From assembly GCA_902578675.1 (NCBI GenBank), contig CACHDV010000011.1, positions 1 through 38,391 on the forward strand: a DNA stretch of 38,391 nt. The letters run 5' to 3'. The translations under genes and the position numbers were made by a program. The notes below the pieces were generated by a model. The model saw nothing but the letters and a program-made list of their open reading frames with translations, was not told the origin of the DNA and did not search any database. Shown here piece after piece: positions 31,325-38,391 of the stretch. Position 1 is the stretch's first letter. Each line of letters begins with the position of its first letter. This DNA is from an uncultured Alphaproteobacteria bacterium. GTDB taxonomy: Bacteria > Pseudomonadota > Alphaproteobacteria > Thalassobaculales > Thalassobaculaceae.

Positions 31325-33298
31325 ATGGCAAAACAAGCGCTAGCAGCAAAAGTTCAAAATAGAAATGATCGGGAAGATCAAAATAGTGATGGTCCCCTTA
31401 TAGATACTATTAATATTGCCGTGAAAAACCTTATCAAAAAGGGGAAGGATAGGGGATTTCTTACGTTTGGCGAGGTCAACGCTGCCTTCTCACAAACTCA
31501 ACTGAACTCCGAACAGATTGAAGATATCCTTTCGTCACTTAGTGATATGGGAGTAACCGTTACAGAGAATGAAGAAAGCGAAGACAACAACACCAGCTCG
31601 AAGGAAGATCAAGAAGCTGGTGCATTAGGAAATGTTGCGGAAGACGACGTTGGTAGAACCGACGACCCTGTTCGAATGTATTTGCGTGAAATGGGTGGGG
31701 TAGAACTCCTTTCCCGCGAGGGGGAGATCGCAATAGCGAAGCGCATTGAAGCTGGAAGAGAGCTGATGATTGGTGGAATAGCTGAAAGTCCGCTTACCAT
31801 AAAAGCTCTCGTCAAATGGAGAGATGCAATTAAAGAAGGACAGGTGCTGCTCAGGGACGTAATTGATTTGGATGCAACCTATGGAGGAAACCCTGATGTC
31901 CAATCTGAAACAGGGGCACCAACATTACCGATTTCAGGCGAAGCCGAAACGGAAAAATCAGAGACCGTGAATGAAAACGACGGTATTGAATTAGATGAAG
32001 ACGATGACGACGAGGACATTGAAGAAAATAATATGTCATTAGCGGCTATGGAAGCGGCCCTGATGCCTGATGTAATGGAGACGTTCGATAAAATTGCTAC
32101 TATTTATGGAAAATTAAAGAAGGTACAAGATAGACGTTTGTCTCGAATGTTGAAAGGCGAGCCCGCTACAGCACAAAGCGAACAACGGTATGCAAAGTTA
32201 AAAGATGAATTAGTCGAACTAATGGACGGGGTTCGACTGAACGCTAGCCGTTTAGAAGCGCTGGTAGAGCAGCTATATAAACTGAATAAGCATCTGGTTG
32301 GGTTGGATATGCGGCTAATGAAAGCTGCGGAAAGTAATAAAGTCAAAAGGGCCGACTTTATGGCACAGCATTTTGGAAAAGAATTAGAGCCAAATTGGAT
32401 AGAAATGATTTCTGGTTTGCCAGGGAATAATTGGAAAAAATTTGCGGAGACTCGGGCAGACGAGATACTTACCACCCGGGAGAGCTTAGTCTCTATTGCG
32501 GAAGATTCAGGATTGCCGATACCAGAGTTTCGTAGGGTAGTTCAGACAGTTCAAAAGGGCGAGCGAGAAGCAGGCCGGGCAAAAAAAGAAATGGTAGAGG
32601 CAAACTTAAGGCTCGTGATATCAATAGCCAAAAAGTATACTAATCGCGGGTTGCAATTCTTAGACTTAATTCAAGAAGGCAACATAGGCCTTATGAAGGC
32701 AGTTGATAAGTTTGAGTATAGACGAGGATATAAGTTTTCAACTTATGCTACTTGGTGGATACGCCAAGCTATTACTAGATCAATAGCAGACCAGGCTCGT
32801 ACTATACGTATCCCGGTACATATGATCGAAACTATAAATAAATTAGTCAGAACCTCGAGGCAGATGTTGCATGAAATTGGCAGGGAGCCTACCCCGGAAG
32901 AGTTAGCTGAAAAGCTAGTGATGCCATTGGACAAGGTCAGAAAAGTCCTAAAAATTGCCAAAGAGCCAATTAGTCTAGAAACTCCAATTGGTGATGAGGA
33001 GGATAGCCATTTAGGTGATTTTATAGAGGATAAAAAAGCTGTGCAGCCTCTGGATGCAGCCATTCAATCCAATCTGAGAGAAACAACCACCAGGGTGCTG
33101 GCAAGTTTGACAGCCAGAGAAGAGAGAGTTCTGAGAATGAGATTTGGGATAGGTATGAATACAGATCACACACTAGAAGAGGTGGGTCAGCAATTTTCTG
33201 TTACTAGAGAGAGAATACGACAAATTGAGGCAAAAGCACTCCGAAAACTTAAGCATCCGTCTAGGTCAAGAAAGTTAAGAAGCTTTCTGGATTACTGA
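31325..33298 (+). CDS. rpoD: RNA polymerase primary sigma factor (sigma-70)
   Basis: 657 aa from ATG 31325. A GTG 9 bases earlier (31316) is in frame, but GGTGAG at 31311-31316 is the likely ribosome site for the ATG. Region 1.1 is at the N-terminus, region 1.2 in [20 protein letters not shown], an acidic insert ([15 protein letters not shown]) follows, then region 2 with [20 protein letters not shown] and [11 protein letters not shown] (-10 reading), region 3, and region 4 with the helix-turn-helix [24 protein letters not shown] for the -35 box. It should be the housekeeping sigma factor that reads the promoter at 11113-11141. No terminator is evident downstream. Confidence 0.97.
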   Translation: MAKQALAAKVQNRNDREDQNSDGPLIDTINIAVKNLIKKGKDRGFLTFGEVNAAFSQTQLNSEQIEDILSSLSDMGVTVTENEESEDNNTSSKEDQEAGALGNVAEDDVGRTDDPVRMYLREMGGVELLSREGEIAIAKRIEAGRELMIGGIAESPLTIKALVKWRDAIKEGQVLLRDVIDLDATYGGNPDVQSETGAPTLPISGEAETEKSETVNENDGIELDEDDDDEDIEENNMSLAAMEAALMPDVMETFDKIATIYGKLKKVQDRRLSRMLKGEPATAQSEQRYAKLKDELVELMDGVRLNASRLEALVEQLYKLNKHLVGLDMRLMKAAESNKVKRADFMAQHFGKELEPNWIEMISGLPGNNWKKFAETRADEILTTRESLVSIAEDSGLPIPEFRRVVQTVQKGEREAGRAKKEMVEANLRLVISIAKKYTNRGLQFLDLIQEGNIGLMKAVDKFEYRRGYKFSTYATWWIRQAITRSIADQARTIRIPVHMIETINKLVRTSRQMLHEIGREPTPEELAEKLVMPLDKVRKVLKIAKEPISLETPIGDEEDSHLGDFIEDKKAVQPLDAAIQSNLRETTTRVLASLTAREERVLRMRFGIGMNTDHTLEEVGQQFSVTRERIRQIEAKALRKLKHPSRSRKLRSFLDY

Positions 33299-33506
33299 TC
33301 CGCAGGTATATAGTTCCATCGCCATTGAAGTTAAGGTACTAAGTAAATAGTAACGACAGTATCCTGGTTCCCTTTCGGTGCATAGATTTAAGCTTTAAAT
33401 CAGCTTCGTCCCGTTATGGTGGGCTGACGACAAAATTTTGCCTCTCTTTCGGAAAATTGCTAATTAAAGCCTTCTTAAACCCCTTTTTATCTTATGGATA
33501 TGTTAT

Positions 33507-34253
33507 TTGAAAATAGAAACGAAAGATTTAGATTTTAGTGGAAAGAGAGTTCTTATCACTGGAGCGGCAAGCGGTATTGGCGCGGAAATGGCAAAAACTT
33601 TTAGTGAGCATGGAGCTTCCTTGATACTCGCAGATATTACGAAAATTCAAAAAGATGATTACAAGAGACTTTCGGGCTTAGTGAAAACAATTCAATTTGA
33701 TCAGGCAGATCCAACATCCATAGCAAAGATGTCAACAGAGGTAGGTAGGGTTGATGTTTTGCTTAACAACGCGGGTGTTGTGTGGATGGGCCCTTTTGAA
33801 GAGATGTCGGATTTAGATATCAATAGATTGATTGCAATAAATCTTGTAGGCCACATCACTGTCGCGCAAAAGATAGGAAGATCGATGTTGGAACAACGCT
33901 CGGGAGTAATTATTAACACATCATCTCAGCTAGCGTTTCATGGCGCTGCTGAAAGGGCAGTTTATGCTGCTACTAAAGCAGGTGTTTCCCAATTTACAAA
34001 ATCAATTGCGGCAGAATGGGCTTCTAAAGGAGTTAGAGTTGCGGGTATTGCTCCTGGGAGGACGCTCACAGCATTGAATAAAAACGCCTTGGATACTCAT
34101 TCCAAGCGAAATATTGCCTTGCAAGGTATTCCAGCTGGACGTTTTGCTGAAGCACATGAAATGGCAAAATTAGCTTTACTGCTATCGTCTGATTTATTGA
34201 ATTACGTGGTGGGTGAAACAATAATTTCAGATGGTGGCTATGTACTCCTCTAA
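33507..34253 (+). CDS. Short-chain dehydrogenase/reductase
   Basis: 248 aa classical SDR. The NAD(P) site is TGAASGIG (18-25), then NNAGVVWMG, the catalytic Ser in NTSSQLAFHG, and Tyr-x3-Lys in VYAATKAGVSQF. ADITK after the second strand suggests preference for NAD, from the acidic residue at that strand's end. The substrate is unknown. It starts at TTG 33507; the nearest ATG (33500) is out of frame. The 208 bases between it and rpoD contain one AT-rich hairpin (GATTTA-AGCTT-TAAATC, 33385-33401) and nothing else I can name. Converges with the EamA transporter. Confidence 0.9.
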   Translation: MKIETKDLDFSGKRVLITGAASGIGAEMAKTFSEHGASLILADITKIQKDDYKRLSGLVKTIQFDQADPTSIAKMSTEVGRVDVLLNNAGVVWMGPFEEMSDLDINRLIAINLVGHITVAQKIGRSMLEQRSGVIINTSSQLAFHGAAERAVYAATKAGVSQFTKSIAAEWASKGVRVAGIAPGRTLTALNKNALDTHSKRNIALQGIPAGRFAEAHEMAKLALLLSSDLLNYVVGETIISDGGYVLL

Positions 34254-34284
34254 TTGTGCGAGCTTTAGTTTTTTTGACGAAATC

Positions 34285-35190
34285 TTAGTTTGTAACAGAG
34301 GTTTCTTTTTTGAAGACATAGATTCCCGAAAAAACGATGGTCATGATCCCCACCCAAGAAGCAGGTGCTGGAAAGTCTCCGAATAGCAAAAATCCCAAGA
34401 ATGTGGCACCAATTATTTCAAGATACTGAAACGGGGCTAAGATACTTGCCTCAATATATTTTGATGCGAAAGCCAGAATAAAGTGTCCAAGGGTAGCTAT
34501 CACACCTATTAGAATAAGCAGTACCCACTCTTGCTTCTGGGGCATTTTTATTTCCAGCATGGGAATATCGAAACTCGAAAACGTTGCAAGCATAACACTC
34601 ATAAATATTAGCCCTGATAAGCCGGAATTAAATTGTAAAACACCCGCATTTTCCATTTGAGCGAGTTTTCTTGTAAGGATCATGTAAAATGCAAACGAGA
34701 ATGCAGCTAAAAAGGGTAAAAATGAAAGGAGCCCTAATAGCTTATGGTTTGGCTGAACAACCACTAAGGCACCAAAAAAACCGATAGTTGTTGCCGCTAG
34801 CCTTTTCCAACCAAGTCTTTCACCCAAAATTATTGCCGATAGCATGGTGACAAGCAGGGGTTCGATAAAAAAGATCGCTATTACTTCTGCCAACGGCATG
34901 AATTTAACCGAGGCAAAGATTAAAACAGTTGTACATGCGATCAAAGCACCTCGCATGAACTGCAAAAAAATTTTCTGTGTTTTATGTTTTCTTAAGCCCC
35001 AAAAGAATATTGGGCACATCAGTATGGTTTGTATTAAAAAACGGCTCCACGCTATTTGTCCAGCTGAAATACTATCACCCAAAAGTTTTGCAAGCGCATC
35101 TATGGTAGGTAAAAAAAGAAATGCGAAAATAATTAGAAATAAGGCTATTTTTTGGGGGGGAGAATTTAAACGGCGTCCCATAAATATCAT
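34285..35190 (-). CDS. EamA-family DMT transporter
   Basis: 301 aa with about ten membrane helices in two EamA halves, the drug/metabolite transporter plan. Conserved features include ARLSWSRFLI-like AGQIAWSRFLIQTIL (N-terminal half) and PLLVTMLSAIILGERLGWKRL, with the EAM-box-like GE-R motif, and GHFILAFASKYIEASILAPFQYLEIIGATFLGFLLFGDFP in the second half (parts of which are diagnostic for RhaT/EamA members). The substrate is a small metabolite, not identifiable. It is followed on the other strand by the YtoQ gene 154 bases away. Confidence 0.9.
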   Translation of the reverse strand: MIFMGRRLNSPPQKIALFLIIFAFLFLPTIDALAKLLGDSISAGQIAWSRFLIQTILMCPIFFWGLRKHKTQKIFLQFMRGALIACTTVLIFASVKFMPLAEVIAIFFIEPLLVTMLSAIILGERLGWKRLAATTIGFFGALVVVQPNHKLLGLLSFLPFLAAFSFAFYMILTRKLAQMENAGVLQFNSGLSGLIFMSVMLATFSSFDIPMLEIKMPQKQEWVLLILIGVIATLGHFILAFASKYIEASILAPFQYLEIIGATFLGFLLFGDFPAPASWVGIMTIVFSGIYVFKKETSVTN

Positions 35191-35344
35191 TGCTAATGAA
35201 CCTTATACTTTGAAATAAGCTGATAAAATGGTCTATATTACACATAACCCTAACGAACGAGCACGGAAAACTCTTGCCGTGTATATACCAATACATGTTG
35301 CAACAGGTAGATTAGATTTGCGCAATTGTTGAAAATGGAAAAAA

Positions 35345-35797
35345 ATGACGGCTCTGGAAGTTTATTTATCTGGTGAAATACACACTGATTGGCGTGAAAA
35401 AATTCAATCTGGAGCAGCAGATTTGAATTTATCAGTTAAATTTCATTCGCCAGTTACCAACCATGATAGCAGTGATGACTGTGGTGTTGTGATTTTGGGA
35501 CAAGAGGAATCGCCTTTTTGGAAAGATCATAAAGGCGCTAAACTTAATGCAATAAGAACAAGGACGCTCATAGAAAAATCTGACCTAGTTATAGTGCGTT
35601 TTGGAGATCAATACAAACAGTGGAACGCTGCATTCGATGCAGGCTATGCGGCTGCTCTTGGGAAGGCAATAGTTGTCCTTCATGATCCCAACTTGACGCA
35701 TCCGCTTAAAGAAGTTGATGCTGCTGCATTAGCGGTTGCGGAAACTCCAGAACAAGTTGTCAAAATTCTGGCATATGTCCTTTCTGGAAGACTGTGA
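35345..35797 (+). CDS. YtoQ family protein
   Basis: 150 aa protein of the YtoQ family, related in fold to nucleoside 2-deoxyribosyltransferases. It starts with YLSGEIHTDWREKI (7-20), has KFHSPVTNHDSSDDCG and ILGQEESPFWKDHKGAKLNAIR, then SDLVIVRFGDQYKQWNAAFDAGYAAALGK, where the D-A-G-Y motif is conserved. Actual activity is unknown in the family as far as I know. ATG start with no strong Shine-Dalgarno (GAAAATGGAAAAAA upstream). Converges with the MFS gene. Confidence 0.85.
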   Translation: MTALEVYLSGEIHTDWREKIQSGAADLNLSVKFHSPVTNHDSSDDCGVVILGQEESPFWKDHKGAKLNAIRTRTLIEKSDLVIVRFGDQYKQWNAAFDAGYAAALGKAIVVLHDPNLTHPLKEVDAAALAVAETPEQVVKILAYVLSGRL

Positions 35798-35825
35798 TTG
35801 ATTTACGATTTTAGTCGTAATTCAA
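35798..35825. repeat. Hairpin between convergent ytoQ-family and MFS genes
   Basis: TTGATTTACGA and TCGTAATTCAA pair over 11 positions with one mismatch and a 6-base loop. It begins next to the stop codon of the YtoQ gene. It is placed like a shared terminator, but no T-run follows on either strand. Confidence 0.4.
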
Positions 35826-35860
35826 CAAAAAACCTGCTGAATTTACGACCCAGATAGTAG

Positions 35861-37015
35861 CTATTTGTGCGCGACTTTTGGTAAGGTGCAGCAAATAACA
35901 GCCGCTATAGCAAAAGCAGAGCCGCCGATTGCGAAGATAAGCGTATAGTTGCCAGTAAGATTAAAAAGAGTGACTAGAAAAAAGCCACCTATTATCTGTG
36001 ACACCCCCACGGCCAGGACCATATATCGCCATAATTTAACCATTACGTCTTTTCCAGTAGCAAATTGAGCTCTGCCAGCTATTATCGCCGCGGATCCAGG
36101 CTGTGATCCAAAAAACAGGGATGATAATGTTAATGCCATAATACTAGTTAGGATAATTGGTGAAATAGCTGATAATGCTAGCGTGACAAAAACAAGAACC
36201 AATGAGATATTTAGTCCTATTCTATCAGCCAATTTTCCCCATAAAAAAGTTCCAATAAGGCCGCCCACCCCGACTAAGAGCCATTGCATAGATCCAAATT
36301 CTATAGGATTCCTGAGGTCGCGAACTAGATAATCAACCCAATAGATAGAATGAGGAATTAGGCCAATAGAAAACAAAGCTTGGACAACTACTAATTTCCA
36401 TCCACTGTTTGATAACTTTTGTCTTCTCAGGGTGTTCGAGGAGGTTGAGACTTCGAGGTTTGGGGCGTCCCTCCAGGACCATAAACCAACAATAGTAGCA
36501 AGAAGTCCAATAAAGGCACTTCCAGCCCAAGCCCATTCAACGCCAAACTTTAATAGGTACGGCAATATTGAGGACGATATTAGAATACCTGCTCCTACCC
36601 CTGTAAAACTGATAGATGTGGCCAGAGCAACCCTATTCTCTGGTGCAAACCTAGTAACGTAGGCTATACACAAAATCATTATTATAGCTACCAATACTCC
36701 TAGGCAAAAACGCCAAAAAGCCAGCCAGAAAAACCCAAGGGGTGCAATGCTAGCAAACAATGCCAAAAGGCCAACAATAAAACAGGTTCTAATTAATTTT
36801 GGTTCACTGCTCCAATTTCTCAATTTTGGTAAAAGCAACGCACCAAAAATGTAGCCACTTAAATTTATCGCGCCAATATAGCCAGTTTCTCCAGGTGAAA
36901 GATGGTTGGATTGAATTAGCATCGGAATAATTGGGGTGTAACTGAAGCGGCCCAGGCCCATCCCCAGCAAAAGGCCTGCATGGGCACCTATTGAATACCT
37001 CAACCACTGCTGCAT
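35861..37015 (-). CDS. MFS permease of the YbfB/YjiJ type
   Basis: 384 aa from ATG 37015 (the longer frame from 37105 would overlap the end of ubiB and starts with an unlikely charged stretch). The beginning, WLRYSIGAHAGLLLGMGLGR followed by FSYTPIIPMLI, is diagnostic of this MFS group. About twelve helices are visible; SLFFGSQPGSAAIIAGRA is also characteristic. Substrate unknown. It lies 75 bases downstream of ubiB on the same strand. Confidence 0.88.
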   Translation of the reverse strand: MQQWLRYSIGAHAGLLLGMGLGRFSYTPIIPMLIQSNHLSPGETGYIGAINLSGYIFGALLLPKLRNWSSEPKLIRTCFIVGLLALFASIAPLGFFWLAFWRFCLGVLVAIIMILCIAYVTRFAPENRVALATSISFTGVGAGILISSSILPYLLKFGVEWAWAGSAFIGLLATIVGLWSWRDAPNLEVSTSSNTLRRQKLSNSGWKLVVVQALFSIGLIPHSIYWVDYLVRDLRNPIEFGSMQWLLVGVGGLIGTFLWGKLADRIGLNISLVLVFVTLALSAISPIILTSIMALTLSSLFFGSQPGSAAIIAGRAQFATGKDVMVKLWRYMVLAVGVSQIIGGFFLVTLFNLTGNYTLIFAIGGSAFAIAAVICCTLPKVAHK

Positions 37016-37089
37016 TTTGAAATTCTCTACTCTTACCGAAGAATTATATTCATCAAAATGTGTTTTGCGTTCGGTTCGTTTCTGATATT

Positions 37090-38391
37090 TTACTTCATAA
37101 CACAATAGCCAGATAACATTAATATTATTACCAAACTAAAAAATATCCTGTTAACCCGACGGCGCTTTTTATTTTTTTTCTTGTTTAATAGCTCTTTCTC
37201 ATGTTCAACCGTTATGCCTTTATGGGCTAAATTTTCTAATGCCATTTCAAAGTTTTTGAACAGGCTTGGTAGTCGGTTAATTAATTCGGGTAATTCTTCG
37301 CTAAAACTCTGTAAAGGTATTTTTGGCGACTGGGTCTTCACCATCCAATCCCTTATCATTGGTTGCGCTAACTCCCATATATTAACTGTTGGATCGAGTT
37401 GCCTTCCTACACCTTCAGCAACAAGCATTGTTTTTTGGAGTAGCAAAAGTTGTGGTTGTATTTCCATTTCAAATTGTTTGGTTATGCGAAAAAGTTGGGA
37501 TAGTAAATTTGCTAAGGAAATTTCAGCTAGAGGGCGGTTTAAAATAGGTTCACCTATAGACCGACAAGCCTGAGCAAACATCTCAACCGATTGATCCTCT
37601 GAGATGTATCTTGCTTTAAAATGTAGTTTAGCAACCGAATGATAGTCCTTTGTCAGGAAACCGATAAGCATTTTTGCTAGAAAAACCCTCGTAGCCATAT
37701 CAAGGCGACCCATTATCCCGAAGTCAACTGGTGCAATCCTTCCATCTTCCAAAATAAAGACGTTTCCTGGATGCATATCACCATGAAAAAAACCATCCCT
37801 GAAAACCTGATTAAAAAAAATACGGGTTGATTTTTTTACGAGTTGCTGTGGGTCTAAATTCATCCTTTTAAGCTCTTCTCTGTTGTCAGGTCGGCAACCC
37901 GTGATTTTTTCGATGGTAAGCACGCGTTGGGATGTATAATCCCAATAAACTTTTGGTACCTTGAAATCGGTGTCTTCGGAAAAATTATCTGCTAATTCGG
38001 AGCCGGCACTTGCTTCCATGCGCAAATCCAACTCAAGTTTTATTGAGGTGCAAAAAACTTCGATAACATCTACGAGCCTTAATCTTCGGGTTGCTGGAAA
38101 GAAACGCTCAAGTAACTCAGCTAGCCAAAACAAGAGCTTTACATCTCGCTCAAATAATTCGTTGATATTTGGGCGAAGTATTTTTACAGCAACGTCTGTA
38201 CCATCAACAAGCCTAGCAAAGTGAACCTGAGCGATTGATGCTGCGGCTATAGGTTTTTTTTCAAAGTGTGAGAATAAATGTTCGATGTCACAGTTGAAAT
38301 CACTGCTTATAATACGTTCGGCCTGCTCGAAACTGAATGGAGTGAGATTATCCTGGAGTTGAGTTAAAGCTAAGGCGTTATCCCTGCCGAT
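37090..38391 (-). CDS. ubiB: UbiB / ABC1-family atypical kinase, 5' end cut by window
   Basis: The frame continues to the right edge without a start, so the first about 80-100 residues are missing; 433 are visible. Residues seen near the edge give LQDNLTPFSFEQAERII, then the Ala-rich loop AAASIAQVHFARLVDGTDVAVKILRP, which are UbiB hallmarks. The atypical kinase core follows: the invariant Lys in VAVKIL, RDGFFHGDMHPGNVFI with the catalytic Asp, and APVDFGIMGRL (DFG). The C-terminus has one hydrophobic helix (FFSLVIILMLSGYCV), probably a membrane anchor. UbiB is needed for aerobic ubiquinone synthesis and likely acts as an ATPase in the lipid-handling step. It is upstream of the MFS gene. Confidence 0.95.
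   Translation of the reverse strand: MGRDNALALTQLQDNLTPFSFEQAERIISSDFNCDIEHLFSHFEKKPIAAASIAQVHFARLVDGTDVAVKILRPNINELFERDVKLLFWLAELLERFFPATRRLRLVDVIEVFCTSIKLELDLRMEASAGSELADNFSEDTDFKVPKVYWDYTSQRVLTIEKITGCRPDNREELKRMNLDPQQLVKKSTRIFFNQVFRDGFFHGDMHPGNVFILEDGRIAPVDFGIMGRLDMATRVFLAKMLIGFLTKDYHSVAKLHFKARYISEDQSVEMFAQACRSIGEPILNRPLAEISLANLLSQLFRITKQFEMEIQPQLLLLQKTMLVAEGVGRQLDPTVNIWELAQPMIRDWMVKTQSPKIPLQSFSEELPELINRLPSLFKNFEMALENLAHKGITVEHEKELLNKKKNKKRRRVNRIFFSLVIILMLSGYCVMK

Noticed and set aside
33385-33401. Hairpin between rpoD and the SDR as terminator
   Set aside because: AT-only stem of six pairs with no T-run; too weak to call.
37016-37105. Longer N-terminus for the MFS permease
   Set aside because: It would overlap the ubiB stop and adds a charged stretch before the first helix; ATG 37015 is better.

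Overview
The window looks like chromosome from an AT-leaning alphaproteobacterium, most likely a free-living marine one. The main clue is gene order: murA, a DUF2948 gene, his genes, infA, maf, an RNase E/G gene and yacG lie together, an arrangement typical of Alphaproteobacteria. The alphaproteobacterial tRNA-Thr(GGU) and the phn, allantoinase and hydantoinase-type genes fit this. TTG start codons are unusually common; at least four are forced by an in-frame stop just upstream or by a Shine-Dalgarno sequence. I cannot name the order with confidence; SAR116-like or Rhodospirillales-like is a guess.

Layout. 1-900: truncated hydantoinase-B family gene (-). 1134-5642: a (+) run with two heptose (LPS) genes, a small exported protein, and a GAPDH-arsJ pair that forms a known arsenate detoxification pathway. 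5673-9264: a (-) cluster with a class III CoA-transferase, an alpha/beta hydrolase and a benzoate-CoA-ligase-like enzyme, probably for catabolism of an organic acid. 9413-10986: a GGCT-like protein translationally coupled to a membrane-anchored trypsin-like protease. 11098-18040: the most unusual region, described below. 18097-19434: amidohydrolase, tRNA-Thr and a tiny basic protein. 19557-25818: the murA to yacG housekeeping cluster. 25815-29319: allantoinase-like PuuE, a GNAT, a DUF1045 2H-phosphoesterase and, divergently, phnM. 29430-33298: dnaG and rpoD. 33507-38391: an SDR, an EamA transporter, a YtoQ-family protein, an MFS permease and ubiB, which runs off the window.

The candidate new system (11098-18040) has two low-complexity proteins, each with its own strong Shine-Dalgarno sequence and its own intrinsic terminator, followed by a type I secretion ABC transporter and its HlyD-type membrane fusion protein. 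The two small proteins are striking. One (525 aa) has a single Lys and no Arg or His. The other (318 aa) has no Lys, Arg or His, is about one-fifth Met, and contains nine tandem 16-residue Met-rich repeats. Both end in the same kind of Asp/Pro-rich tail finishing in P-V/I-V-G. The fusion protein carries an intact cyclic-nucleotide-binding domain on its cytosolic N-terminus. CRP-like DNA sites sit upstream of both repeat genes, one of them placed as in class II CRP promoters. My inference is a cAMP-linked secretion system for very acidic, basic-residue-free, repeat proteins. Their function is unknown.
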